A DNA stretch of 64,000 nucleotides from Parelaphostrongylus tenuis (lineage: Eukaryota > Nematoda > Chromadorea > Rhabditida > Metastrongylidae). The notes under the pieces are model-generated. The model saw only the letters and a list, made by a program, of their open reading frames with translations, was not told the origin of the DNA and made no database searches. A program made the translations under genes and the position numbers. The stretch spans positions 124,001 to 188,000 of the forward strand of contig JAHQIW010000412.1 of the NCBI GenBank assembly GCA_019055375.1, written 5' to 3'. Below are positions 36,681 to 48,549 of the stretch, piece by piece. Each line of letters opens with the position of its first letter. Within the stretch, counting starts at the first letter, position 1.

Positions 36681-37532
36681 TTTCTCTAGAGTTTCCTCGC
36701 TTCGGTCCGCTAATCTCTCTCCTCTTCAATTCTCATTCTCACTCTGTTTCCTCTTTCATCTGCCCGTCATCATCTGTGCTATTCTTCACCGTCCATCATA
36801 CAGTATATAAATTTAACGAGAGCACAAACCTCCGCCCTAGATTCATTCGGGCAGCCTCCAGAGTTTTCAAATGCCGAAGTGATTGCGTCGACCTGTGCGA
36901 TTAGATTGATTGTTTATTAACTCTTGAAAACTTTTTTCCTAAGTAGTTACAAATTATCTCCATGCTGTTTATTCCACTCAAAGCTCTGAAATCTTTTCGA
37001 TCACCTCATTCTTTCTAAAGCTTGTCAAATTAGTCGGCAGGTAGAGCAGACTTTAGACATTCCTTAAATTAATTTGTGCAGAAAGTTTCATCACATTATG
37101 TAGTATGCTACTGTAGGTGTAAAAGAGATCGTATAAATAACTCATCACTATTTTTCTGAATTAGATAAGTTTGAAACTACAACAGAAATGAGAGAGCCAG
37201 TGAATTTCTTCAGTTAAAAAACACTATTCTTTGTGAGGACGGATACTTTCGGAGTAGCTTTTCCAAGCCATGTTCCTGTTTTCTGTGAAGGAATTAGTTG
37301 GCTTTCTAAGTAATATCAACATTTAGAATTGATCTAGTTCAGCGAAACTGTTTAGTAATTCATGAAAATCTTCTACATCTGTAGTGCCTACTCCGTATTG
37401 TGATGAAACTTTTTGCACACATTAATCTAAGAAATGTTTAAAGAGTGTTTTTCTTGTTGGAAACGGTTTATGATGTAATTACTGTTGTTAAGCCATCATA
37501 TGTGTTCTTACAGTGCTTTTTCGTACTGTAAT

Positions 37533-39052
37533 ATGGGGTGTCGTTTGACAAGAACCGAATCAAGGGAACTCTGTGAACATTCTACGAAAAAAGAGGAATG
37601 CAACTATGCATCGTCTGGACAGCCGATCTTAATCCAGCGCGACACAACTACTCAGGCACACGATCTTCTGAGGTGAACGCCCCGAAGCTTCCAGCGCTCA
37701 TATATAGTACCAAAGATATTTTTAGGAGTGGCTGCCCTCCGAATAAAGTGTCACTGCCGAAGTCTATCGGGTATGTAATCATTCTTAGCGCTTATAAGTT
37801 GATAATCTCTAGCAAATTCTGCCAAAAAAATTGCCGGAAAACTTATCTTCTTTTGACTGGAATTCACTGTATGACGACAGCAGACCAAATCACAAGATGT
37901 TCTATTGTTCTTGTAGTCGGTAATAGCTTGCTCATTTCAGGAGGGCCGCAAGCTCGAGTCAGGAAGATTTCTTTCGAATGCTAGATGAGAAAATAGCTCA
38001 AGTTAGTGCTTGCTATTTGTTTTTTTCTTGTTTGGTATTATTCCATTAGATTAAGTGAAAAATTCCTTGTCATCCCATTATGTTCACTGATTCGTAGATG
38101 TTTTTTCGCGCTACTTTTCTGTTATCTGTAATCATGTTCAACCTTCTGTGAACAGAGCCTTCTCCTTCTTTTTCAAAGTTTCATTAATCACTCGATAGCT
38201 TGTATTTCCACAATTCCAATGATATATTTCATTTGTAAAAAAAACTTTTTATTGCGCTGTAGGGGCAGAAACAGCATTGAGTTTCACCCTCGGCGCATCT
38301 CGGCTCATTTTTGGTAGACAGAGCTTTTCTCGTAAACTTCCAATAATCGTTTGATGGTTCAAATCTCCATTATCAAAACTATAATGTATGGAAAAGTCTT
38401 CTTAGAGTGTTGTAACAGCAAAATAAGGTATTTTTTCACGTTCGAAGTCATTGCTCCACGAGAAGGCTTCATCGATCGCGCATCCTAATTCACAAGGGGC
38501 GCACGATTTTTGTTATTTGATTTACGGTTTTTCCTCCGCCCAGAAAAACCTAGATAGAACGTATCCCTGCTGATATTCTAAGAACTCTCTACACCTTCAT
38601 ATGCTTTCGTGTATAGGCTAGGCTGCTTAGACTTAGGATTAGTATTGGGTTCATCCGAAAATATAAAAGAAAACGAAAAGCCTAGGGCCACAAAACGGTA
38701 AAACAAAGTTCCTTTTGCAGTTTCTAAAAGAAAAAACATTTTCTGCAAAACGGAGACAAAATTTCAAAATAAATGACGAAAATACACGCGAAAGCGTATC
38801 GAATGTGCAACTAAATTATGCTTTTACTTCCACAGCGCACTAAAAAGATCTTTTCAGAAATGAAGAACAGCTTTGGAAATTCAATGGAAAAATTCGAAAC
38901 GAAAGTCGACATTTAAACTATCTAATGATCACTAAAACTCTGGAAAAACAGAAAACGCATTATGTAAAGGATCGAAAATATCTACGAATAACAAAAAATA
39001 TCTTTTTCCCTTCTTTCAGGGTGCTGATCTCGATCCGGAAAATGGGAAGTAG
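37533..39052 (+). CDS. C1orf21/DUF4612-like protein, copy B (92 aa)
   Basis: Four exons: 37533-37672, 37726-37770, 37941-38001, 39020-39052 (279 nt with stop), with the same intron positions and phases as copy A. The protein starts MGCRLTRTESRELCEHSTKK and ends SQEDFFRMLDEKIAQ then GADLDPENGK. It matches the family carboxyl motif better than copy A because it keeps the Glu of LDEKI. A good acceptor (CTTACAG, ending near 37513) lies 20 bases before the ATG and could take a spliced leader. Intron 1 is 53 nt (650 in copy A); intron 3 is 1018 nt (124 in copy A) because a foldback element sits in it. The short exons make it easy to miss in automatic annotation. Confidence 0.82.
38120..39005. mobile_element. 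Foldback-type element inside intron 3 of copy B gene
   Basis: Left arm: units containing AATCACTCGATAGCTTG (about 38185) and AATAATCGTTTGATGG (about 38341), each followed by a GCTGTA/TTGTAACAGC block. Right arm: the same words inverted, with TTCCACAGCGC (about 38830) and ACTATCTAATGATCACTAAA (about 38917). Flanking intron sequence matches copy A on both sides (up to about 38118, and from TTCTTTCAG before 39020), so this block is an insertion. A family-wide description is given at 50210-51720. Confidence 0.65.
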
Positions 39053-39450
39053 CCGCTTTCGATTTTTGCTTCTCAGCGTCCATCATAATCAACGCAAGAT
39101 CCGTCATTGTTGGCTTCACTGAGGGACACGTTCTATTCACTGTTTAGCATATTACGGTGTAATTTACCTATTCTTCTCATCACTCATATATTTGTATTCA
39201 GTTTCCATTCTTCCCATTTCTCGTGCACCTGTTTTTGCTTTTTTTTTTCTTTGAAATCCGACATTAATTTCACTCTTTATTTCTTTCTTCATCAGCAATC
39301 ATACAGATTCCGAAAAGTGCTTTGTTTTCTGTTTCGGATGCAGTATTGATTTTCCTTTGCAAATGTAAGCTATGTGTGTGTCTTTTTTATGGTTTTTTTA
39401 AATCTTTTTTCATGATCAAGTCGTCTATGAGTCTCTCAGATGAGTTGCGG

Positions 39451-40559
39451 TCATCGACTTTTGATCTTATGCCATGATAGCACAGTTTGCGAATAACATT
39501 CGTTTTCCTAGGAATGCGGTGTAGGTCCCTCTGCTCACATCACTGCTGTTAAAGATGCGGAATTGAAAATGTTCGACTCCATGCCACAATGTACTTGATG
39601 AAGAATCATTGTGTACTGAAGTGGAAGCACACTAAATCTCAATCCGTTACGTTGCAAGCGCTAATGCTCTATCGCCTCACCGTTGTTACGAAGTGAACTC
39701 GTTTCTTGGTTGTCGAAATGTGATGTGTAGTAAGAGGTTCTTCGTTGTAGCAACGTTCCTTAAGCTGATATAGAGTTTATGTTTCATCCGCAAACTCAGC
39801 TAAAGTGAAACAATATTAGGAATCAATGCAATCTTCGTTCTACAGAAGCGCAAAGTGCTAAGTCTCTTGTCTATCCACATAGACCGATAATAATCTGTAG
39901 AAAGGATCCGTGCGAAATCAAAGCTAGGAGTAGCTTATCAAATAAGAACTCCAGACCGTTCTTCATTAACGTCAACGGTCGAAAACGGAGGATAAGTAAA
40001 GCTTCATCTACATGACGCAACTGATAAGCCAGATATTGACTTGGTTTGGAGGCGGTTTTTTATCGGTACGGAAGTAAGAAATTATGGGAAGCAGAACAAG
40101 AAAGATCTAGCACAAGAAAGGTAACGGGGCATCGAGTGTTATGATAACCCGCTATCAGACTACATGAACGAACATAGGGTGAATACTATCTTCCTCCGTA
40201 ATACAGAATTACTTAGATACATGTATAAGCCGTCTTCACTGGAAGTACGAAACCCTTTTGAACATTCAGTATAGGACAGTATATATCAATAAAATAAACG
40301 CAAAGCTAAGTATAAATAAAAGTGAGCACAATTCTAAGTTTAAAGCAAAAAATGGATTTCTTCTTATTTACTACCGGCCTTAATCCTTTGACTGGAAAAA
40401 TTGGTATAAAACAACATTATTGTGTTATCACCATAAGTAAAATCTCTCCATCGATGCTATACAGTAAGATTCAATGTGAGTCGGGGGATACTGATGAAGC
40501 GGACGACACCGCCGAAATGTACGTTTGATTGTGACGCATAACCTCGCAAAAGTTCCAAG
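39451..40559. other. Intergenic, nothing recognised
   Basis: AT-rich DNA between the duplicated block and the RTE element. A plus-strand stretch ending GDTDEADDTAEMYV (to 40528) is protein-like but isolated and unassigned. Confidence 0.5.
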
Positions 40560-43330
40560 CGTTGTCAAAGGCTATTAATTCACCTTCATGCTACAGGTTG
40601 ATAAACAAAGATTATATGATTGCTAAAAAGATTTTTGAACTAAAGATGAGCGCGGAGTCTGTAGTTCGTTATCTGGTCAGCGGCCTCTTTAAGAGCCCCA
40701 AATGCGGCCCGCTCTGCTTTCTTTTTCCTAAATCCTCCTTCATGATGTTCTCCTTGTTCACTTCACGTCCATGGTACAGGTGAGAGGTACCTTCGCAATC
40801 AGAGACTCTCATCCGATTTATTCATCTTTGTATCATATATTGTTTATAAACTGTGCCTTCGTTATGCTTATGTGAAGTCCAGTCTTCTTTCCGCTTTGTT
40901 GAAGTCAATGAGCACAGCTCATGCTGAAGTGGTTCACTTCAATGATGTCATCGCCAAACAAAGATTTGGTAATAATTTGAAAATCCGACTCTATCTAAAC
41001 CTCGGCATGAGCGAAGGAAATGCAAAAATTCTTAAGTACCTTTTTCTTTGACTGAAACTCGCACGATAGTGGTACTCCTTATTTAGAATTCGATGATTAA
41101 CGTTTCGTCTCGACTTCGTCAGAGCCTTCTTAACACTCAACAGAAATCCTCACTCCTTTTTCACATTGTGTCACAAAACACCTGTGATTTCTCCCGTATA
41201 AGTGTTGAGAAGGCTCTGGCAAAGGCGAGGTAGCCGAAACGATGGTATTTAATTCAGAAAAAGAAGCACAAACCTAGAGGAAACTTCAAATAAAGGAAGT
41301 GGTAAAAAATTAGGTAAAATTCCCGTCAGTATATGACTGTTCTAGTCGAACGACCTCACTGTCCGCCCTAGTGTAGAGGTGAATAGTTTTGCTAGTATAG
41401 TGTCACCTTGTCGAACGCCTCTTGCCATGGTTATGGTGGGCGGTCAATGAAGATATTGTAGTTTTGTGCTGTATTTTTTGGTAACAGTCGGCTTAATTTA
41501 GTTTACAGAACGGGTCTACACTTTGACCAGCGAGAGTATTGGATTACTTCTGTTTCGACGTTGTCAAGCGCTTTCTCGTAATCTTTAAAAGTTAGGGTAA
41601 AAGGCGATGATACTCCTGACGGGCTTCAATGATCCGTGACACGATTTGTATGTCGACTATGCAGCATAATCTTTGTCGGAAATTTGCTTGTCCAAGTAGT
41701 TGTGCTCCATCCGGTTCCTTCAAGATGCGCAAAAGGATATTTTGTGAATAGTTTGTTGAGTACATTAGATAAATAACTTGGACGGTAGTTGCAATGATTC
41801 CTTTCGTTAACCTGCGCAAAGCCCTCTACTCATATGGAAAAGATGTTCTCTCTGAGGGCATGATGTCATGTTTAGTGAAAGGTACATATAGAACGTCGCC
41901 TCCGCCCCCAAGGTAATTGGCATATTATTATCAGGTTTTGAAACTGAGCTTCTCTTCATACTTTCTATCGCAACTCGAACTTCAGATGCTGGAATCTCGC
42001 GTGGTTGTTCATCAAAGAAGGTTCAAAACGGGGGTTGGGAGACAGAAAGATTAGTGTAGAACTTTCTCGTTATCATTCAAATATCGTGGAGAAATATAGT
42101 AATGATCCTATCTCTGCTTCTCTGCTTATCAGGACGAGCAACGAATCATGATAGTCGCACAAATCTTCATGGCTTTTTTAAAGGCTACATCATTTTCTTC
42201 CAATGATATTTTCCGCCTAAACTGATGTGAATCCTTCCCTGGAAAACTTCTACAGCTGGCATTTTTTGTCAAATCAGTGACTTGATTGCAATGAGGTTAA
42301 GCTTATGCCCTTTTCTTTCGAGTACCTGCTCAGTTGCAATGGGATACAATCTGAAAGTCTTCTTTCGAGAAGTGATGCTAGTTCGGTACAGGTTTTAAGT
42401 ATATCGATGAGCAGTTTTTAGTCTTCGAGGGAAACTTGCTTTATCTATCAATCGTTAGGTGAGCGATTTCACAACATGCTCGTCATATACGACTTCTTTA
42501 GTCCTTCTAGATCGTGACAGGAGTTTTTTTCAGCTTATGGACAAACCTAATTTTTACACGCAGAAAACATTAATCAAATGGCGTACAAAGGTGCCACTAA
42601 GGATTGAAAGGTGCAGCATTTCCTGATTGTGACAATGTGATTAATACAGGCATACATGGCCGTGCTTCTTAAATGTTCCCATGCTCATTGAAAATTTCTT
42701 CTCATGTCGAAATGTGTTTCTATAAAAGAGTCTTGCTTCCGAAATGAGTCTCACTACACTGTCTCCGTTCCCATTTCGTTTTCCAATTCCTAATTTTCCT
42801 ACCCCATATTCATTTATGCTGGCCATCCCTGATTTAGCGAAGTTGCGTCCAACAGCGATTCTGTAGGACTTTTTGTTGCGGATTACTATCTTCAAGTTGT
42901 TGTAGAACGTGTGCAATTTTTTTTTCACCGCCGTACACATTGGTGAGTACCAGTTGATGACACTGGCTTTCCTTTTGCGCTGTTGAAACGGAGAACTACC
43001 AGACGCTGTGATAGGGTTTTCTGCAAAGTGACTGTATGAGAAACATATGGGTGTACAACAAAGTCAACACCTGCGACATCTCGAAGCAAATTTTTTCCCA
43101 TTACGAATGACGAGAGTCGTGCCGTCTGTTTGTCGTAGATTGATCTTGTCGCTTTCCAATTCTTGTAGGGTAATCACATAAAAGTTGACGCGAGCAAGTG
43201 AGCTCAAAAATGGTGGTATAATCGGCGTCGGAAAAGAAATTTCTGTTGTTATAAACGCAAAGTAAGAAACAGTGTGGTGTCGTGAAAACGCTCTCCTAGT
43301 CGTCTCATCGTCTCTCACCGCCCGACACTG
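40560..43330 (-). mobile_element. Degenerate RTE-type non-LTR retrotransposon
   Basis: Minus-strand fragments run in RTE order from high to low coordinates. Endonuclease: FYVITLQELESDKINLRQ and GTTLVIRNGKKF (about 43200-43070), then KSYRIAVGRNFAKSGM and GVGKLGIGKRNGNGDS (about 42880-42760). Linker: PREIPASEVRVAIESM (about 42000). Reverse transcriptase: AQLLGQANFRQRLCC and IVSRIIEARQEYHRLL (41710-41600), TFKDYEKALDNVETE (about 41575), decayed GVRQGDT (about 41410) and FGDDI at the FADD catalytic position (about 40970). The post-RT region continues to about 40560 (LRAHL). Many stops and shifts show it is long dead. A hairpin insertion at 41086-41255 splits the RT. Confidence 0.8.
41086..41255. 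mobile_element. Hairpin MITE inserted in the RTE relic
   Basis: The left arm carries CGTTTCGTCTCGACTTCGTC and AGAGCCTTCTTAACACT. The right arm is its inverted, diverged copy (AGTGTTGAGAAGGCTCTGGC, then GCCGAAACGATGG). The arms are about 55 bases with about 60 bases between. Its position between RT blocks shows it arrived after the RTE copy. Confidence 0.65.
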
Positions 43331-44214
43331 CAGACGAGAGCGCTTAGGGTGCGGGGTATTGAAGCTCGAGTTTATCGGTTAAGCCACTGTTGTATCGTCC
43401 GAGGTCAACTTAGCCAAAGCCTTCTCGATTCATTATCACTCTACTCAGTCGCCGTCTTTAGTCACTCAGACAGAGATTTGTCACATTCTCATTAGTCAAT
43501 GCCGAGACGGTTGTACCTACTGTTGATTATATACTTTCTAAACACTCTTCCATGCGGAAACTGTGAACTTCTCTTAATTCAGGACTTATTGTTCAAGTGA
43601 TGAATCGCCGTATATTGCAGTCCGACAGCAGGAAAACCTCTCAACCACGATGAGGTGGAAAACCTTTAAAAGGTTGAACTGTGAAGACAATCCCATCCTG
43701 TAAATCTCGATCTCACACTGCGTATGCAAGCTACAATGACCTTTCGCACCTTTGAGATCAAAGTCAAGATTTGAATTAACGACGTTTCTTAAGATTAGCA
43801 CATATCTTTAGATGGAATAACGACGTTTGAATATCGTAATTTTTACAGAAAATACGAAGTTGCAAAGAGTCACAAACATCCCAATAGCATCTGAGTTCAT
43901 TTGTCATCTAAATGCCGTTACTAGCCAATTCTGGTTATCTTGTTCTGTATTACCACTCGCCAATTGTTGTCGGAGTTGAGTTGTACTTTACACTAGGTGT
44001 ACAAGTATGACTCCTTCGTCTCACGGTTTAAATGTTCAATCAATGCAAAGAATTTATACTAAAGTTCATTCAAATATAATTCCCACCATCAACAACAACA
44101 TTCCCAATATTTCGGTAATTTGTAAATGTCATCGAAGGAAATTTGGTTAGTAAAATTGGAAAAATTTTGTAAAATTTGGTAAGCGCTCTTCTCAAACTTG
44201 TTATTTTATAATTT
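43331..44214. other. Intergenic, nothing recognised
   Basis: AT-rich DNA between the RTE 5' end and the mariner relic. No coding pattern or clear repeat was seen. Confidence 0.5.
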
Positions 44215-44720
44215 CATTTTGGTAATTTCAAATGATAATCTGCTGGTGCAATGTCGGAAGAGTAAATCGGGCAAGGTAAAACCTCCCAAAACCTCCCGCC
44301 TCAGCTCTCTTACCGCTTTTCGATCGGTTTCGCAACATGAGTTCGAGCGTTATCATGCAGCAAAATCACCTTGCTATGTCTTGCGGCCCATTCCTATCGT
44401 TTTAATTTCAATCTATGATTTAATTTGATTATTGCTGCATAAAGTGCTGCATCAACAGCGATTCACAGATTACAAGAGCTCGTAGTAGAGGACGCCTTTC
44501 TGATCCTACAAAATTCACGCCTAACCTTCTTTCCGTGAATATTCGTTTTAAAGTCAATTTTTCTGGTTGTTCGCGAACGGTTCATGATCGCTTGCTCTTT
44601 GTATTGTCTCATCAAATTCACTTTGCGTCCCTGGTCACTATGCGATGCAAAAAAAGTCTCCCTTTTTGTTGGCGGCGGTTTTCTTAAAAATAAACAGGAA
44701 AAGTAAAGCCTTTCACAAAT
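44215..44720 (-). mobile_element. Mariner transposase relic, catalytic half
   Basis: The minus-strand translation, across frameshifts, gives TTRKIDFKTNIHGKKV, then EWAARHSKVILLHDNARTHV (second catalytic Asp region), WEVLPCPIYSSDIAPADYHL (DD34D third Asp region) and a decayed end. The order and motifs are those of mariner transposases of the SETMAR/irritans-cecropia type. The N-terminal DNA-binding half was not found upstream (above 44800). Confidence 0.75.
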
Positions 44721-44979
44721 GGCGTTTATTGGGTACAATAGTCGACATCGTCGAAGTCCTATAAAAACCATCGAATAAAATATTTTGTTCATCAAAATGA
44801 ATATATAATAAGCGTTTCAAATCACTTTCAAACAAAAAAAAGTGCGCATCTTTATTTTTCTATTATTAGAGTATAAAGCCATTGAACGGCAAAATCATAT
44901 GTGTACACATCATACATCATTTTGACTATTGGTTGCTGACAGATCGACACAACCGTGTTGCAGAAAGAGTGATGGCACA

Positions 44980-45080
44980 ACGAGCGCCGATAATGCAATG
45001 GTTAGCACGCGCGCCATGAAAGAGTGAAATACGGGTTCATGTCCCGTCCGCCGTTCGAAGTTTTGCATGTCACTTATGAA
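44980..45080 (+). repeat. tRNA-derived SINE, family C copy
   Basis: The head has ATAATGCAATGGTTAGCACG (A box) and GGGTTCATGTCCCG (B box), followed by the family tail GTTCGAAGTTTTGCATGTCAC. A second copy follows about 260 bases downstream. Confidence 0.65.
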
Positions 45081-45242
45081 TCTTGAATATAAGTCTGTAT
45101 AATCAGTCCACCGCAAAAACCGATTACTCAAAAAAGGAATTCTAGTCAATTACACATATTTCCAATGTTCCTTGGCATGACTGACTATAATTCCGATATC
45201 GGCTTGCCAGGCCAAACCGTTCACTCTTGCAAGCTGACAGAT

Positions 45243-45345
45243 CGACCCAATGGTGTCGTAGAAAGAGTTGGTGTAATGCTTAACACACGCTTCCGGAAAG
45301 GGTGAAATACGGGTTTGAGTACCATACGACGTTCAAAGTCTTGCG
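45243..45345 (+). repeat. tRNA-derived SINE, family C copy
   Basis: A more decayed copy of the family: GGTGTAATGCTTAACACACG, TTCCGGAAAGGGTGAAATAC, then GACGTTCAAAGTCTTGCGTA. Together with the copy at 44980 it sits in a partly repeated context: CTGACAGATCGAC occurs before each. Confidence 0.6.
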
Positions 45346-45799
45346 TATAACTCAACAATCTTGGATATATATCATTTGTCCCTCATACTAAGTCACCAGC
45401 CCATTGCTATTCTCTTTATTCAATTTAACTATAGTCATCGTATCGCCCTGGCTTATTGATTGGGCTGACAACTTATCGTTTACCTTGATTGCATATGTGA
45501 GTATAGAATAATCATGTAAGAGATATACACATGCTTTTAAACTAATATTGTACAGATCAGCAATGAAAAACAATTAGGAAACACAAGCCGATTGAGCAAC
45601 CATCCCGTCAACGCGTAGCACTTCCTTAAAATAAGAAAGTCAATCTGTGGCCCTTCCACTCACAACCCGATGTCGTGGGTTTACCTGAAAACTGTAACTT
45701 ACTGTTATAAAGCAAACAAGTGTAATATTTTTTGGACATAGGCTGCAGCTTTGGTCCTCTATTCACCGCATTTGGGGAGTGCAACGTAATGTCATGCCT

Positions 45800-46090
45800 T
45801 TAGTTCGCGACCATTCTCATCGGCGATAAGCGTGGTTTCATTCTTCCAGGTTTATCAATTTGAAAGTTAGGTGCCGTGTTTTTATTATTCGAGTGATTGT
45901 CATTTTTACCCAGTATCAATGTCGGCGCATCTCCAGTTATGGATAGAGCAGGATTCAATATGAACCAGAAGTAGTCGTACACCTCTGATGAAATGTTGAG
46001 GAATCAAGGCATAGAGACCATCTTTCGCTGGCACAAACAGAATTGATGATCCATTAGCACATGATCGACATGCAGCGACTGAGGCTCAGC
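45800..46090 (-). pseudogene. Frame-shifted minus-strand coding-like stretch, unidentified
   Basis: From about 46060 the minus strand reads NGSSILFVPAKDGLYALIPQ, then HFIRG. After a shift of one frame it continues VYDYFWFILNPALSITGDAP through a Lys/Asn-rich stretch to a stop at about 45800. The switch without a splice signal suggests a decayed gene or transposon piece. I do not recognise the family. Confidence 0.35.
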
Positions 46091-46755
46091 TGTAATGATT
46101 ATGATCGTTAAGACTTAAGCTTACTAAGCCTCCTAACCCTTAGAATGTGAAAAATGGCCTCTGAAGAATTATGGAAAGGCTGCTGATGCATATTCAGCAT
46201 GGGAAGAATAAAGTTTCGCCAACATTTACTGGCATTATTACAGGGACAAAAACCTCAAATTCCAAACACGCCACGTACAATGACCGATGCAAAAGATCGA
46301 AACGAAAGTAAGAAACGACGGTATTCAAATAGTTGTATAAGCGAGTCATATCTGTAAGTAGCTATTTCGATCTGCTTCTGCACGCTCTTCTCCAGACTTT
46401 CACGGCGTTCAGTCCGTCACCAAGCTACGAATTATGTTCTTCTTTTTTTTTTATTCTCGTCCTAAATAGACTCTGAAAAATTGTGAATTTGACCTTCTGA
46501 CTGTTTACTTGACAGTTGAGGCACTTCTTTTCTTTTATAGAGCAGACAATGAACAGTGTTCATGTGTTGGCAGTAGAGAAAAGACTCTGATTAAGAACTG
46601 GGCCATTCTCCAAAGACATAGAGGCGATTGTAAGACTTGCTGCTAGTTGATGACTTGCGGCCAACAAGGCATACATTTCTATTTTCTTTTATTTTTTTGA
46701 AAAGTTCGACAATGTCTTGCACTGAGGAGTTATTTGGCATGTAGTATGAGGCGAA

Positions 46756-46956
46756 CTAATATTGAATGACTCCGTACATGCGAGCTGTTTGTGCTAATTT
46801 CGTAGATGATGAAGGATCTGTACTGAGTAGATAAGTTGATATGTACTCCAACACATGAATGCGGGTGAGGTTCAGAAACCACGCTGTTCTATCCGCTGGC
46901 CCACCTATATAACTGATGATAGGTCTGACCTTGAATTCATGGATAAATCGACGCAA
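46756..46956 (-). mobile_element. Possible reverse-transcriptase fragment
   Basis: The minus strand encodes FKVRPIISYIGGPADRTAWF followed by LNLTRIHVLEYISTYLLST. This resembles the stretch 'RPI-S--G-PT--L-' found in Penelope-like and related reverse transcriptases. No other RT block was found next to it, so the class is uncertain. Confidence 0.4.
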
Positions 46957-48375
46957 GACTATCTAGAGTTAACTCATGAATTTTGATGAGTAAGTATAGG
47001 ACAGAACAAATTGACATCAATTTTTATATTTTTTTTAGAATAGGGCCTACAGACAATGATACTTTGGAGTTCTTCCGTTACTTAAGAGTTCAAGAAACTG
47101 GATATGCTTACAAATTTCGCTTGATCACCACAGCAAGATAGTCAGATAAATTTTGAGCTTGAAAGCTCTCTAACCTGATACATATCTTATTTTTGTTCAT
47201 ATGCAAGGTTGCGTCATACTTGCGATAGCATTGAAGCATTTGGTTTTACTTTGCCCAATAATAAACGAAAGATGAGAATATACCTTCTATCTAGCTGTTA
47301 TTGTACAAATCGCAAGAAAAGGATAGGTACTAGTGCCCTTGTTTGTCGCTCGTAACCAAACCTTTTTAGCTTAACCTTGAAACACGGTTGATCTTGAAGT
47401 TCCTGTGAACTGCACGTGCTTCTGTGTGGAGTTGATTTAGAGATAGCATAATTTTTGCAAAAAAGTTCCTAATCTAATTGTTCATTTTCGTCGAAGTACT
47501 ATTACTGCTAAAAAGAGAGTGTACGGTTCGAATGTGACACAGCGAAGAGGCGTAGAAAATGTCTCCATGAGCTCGTAACAGAGTATGGCACTATTTTTGA
47601 CAATTCTTTGTTTAATAATCTTCAATCGCCATGACGACTTTTGAGTATACTTTTTGAAGGAGAGGATATCGCATTTTTCCTTTACAAATAGAGGCTTTAT
47701 TTGTAGCAAAACATGGGTAATTGTACTGAAGGACACAAAACATTTACAGAACAGAATAGTCGTAAAATTTTTCTGCAAAACGAAGAAAAGACTAATTATA
47801 TAACGAAAAATTGGCTCAGCTTTCAAATTTCAGGCATTGTGGTCGATGTGACCTCCACAACTGTCATAGTTAGTCGGAAAAGCGTTAAAAGTCACTTCAT
47901 GCACATGTTATCAAAAGTCATACATCATCGCAAATATGCTAATCACGGACCTTATTTCCTCAATTCACCGTACCACAACATTTCACCGTCAAACACTTAG
48001 AAAACCGTTCTCTTCAGCCGGTTTCCCTTGAGATCTGCTGCTTGAAACAGCTCATGTTGAGCAAGTAATGTGGGTTTACATGTTCATTCACAGTTCTAGA
48101 GTTTCCACTCATAAGAATTCTATCTTCTATTTGTGCAATCGTCCGAACGGCGTGCCCACCTGAGGGTCATAATGACCCCTCATCGTCTGCGTAGGGTTAT
48201 TGATACTTACCGTCTACTGTTTCTTATTGCACTTGATTTTGGTGATTTAGGTGTAATTGAAGTAAAGCCCTTAGAACTGCAATTAGGTCTGGGATTTACG
48301 ACTTAAACGCATTGAAGTCGTTGCGTATTTTTATGAAAATCCTGGTAGTCTTAGCTTTCACCCGTAGTCCTGGCC
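46957..48375. other. Intergenic downstream of the haem transporter gene
   Basis: AT-rich. A plus-strand open frame at 47713-48000 (95 codons, MGNCTEGHK...) has a protein-like second half beginning at FQISGIVVDVTSTTV. It is isolated and unassigned. The rest shows nothing recognised. Confidence 0.4.
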
Positions 48376-48381
48376 TTTATT
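48376..48381 (-). terminator. Candidate poly(A) signal of the haem transporter gene
   Basis: AATAAA on the minus strand about 170 bases beyond the stop codon at 48550. Confidence 0.4.
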
Positions 48382-48549
48382 CTCAGATTTATTGACATGT
48401 TGGCAGCTTTACAATACACAATATATGAGACCTTCCAATAAAATGTTTGAATTAACATTTAAAAGTATCTTTTATATAAATCATTACGATAGAGTGTGGT
48501 ATGTGAACAAAAATGTTTTATAAACTGGTCAGACTATTCACAAAACTCT

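Larger units (their letters stand above)
32780..39450 (+). repeat. Tandem segmental duplication (two units, each with a small gene)
   Basis: Unit A is about 32780-35470 and unit B about 36020-39450. Shared, collinear landmarks include the stretch around TAGTCGTCAAAT (33061 and 36320), a family B SINE (33169 and 36419), the four exons of a small gene, and a 3' flank with CGCAAGATCCGT and TTCTTCTCATCACTCAT (about 35135-35235 and 39095-39190). The units are diverged but clearly homologous outside exons, so the copy event involved DNA, not an RNA intermediate. Ends are approximate. Confidence 0.85.

Noticed and set aside
36332..36904. 190-codon plus-strand frame
   Set aside because: It runs through the family B SINE and its flank in the duplicated block. 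The unit A counterpart is not conserved as protein.
47713..48000. 95-codon plus-strand frame whose second half (GIVVDVTSTTVIVSRKSVKS) faintly recalls a ribosomal S17-type protein
   Set aside because: The similarity is too weak and the spacing of conserved residues does not hold. There is no splice partner or neighbour support.
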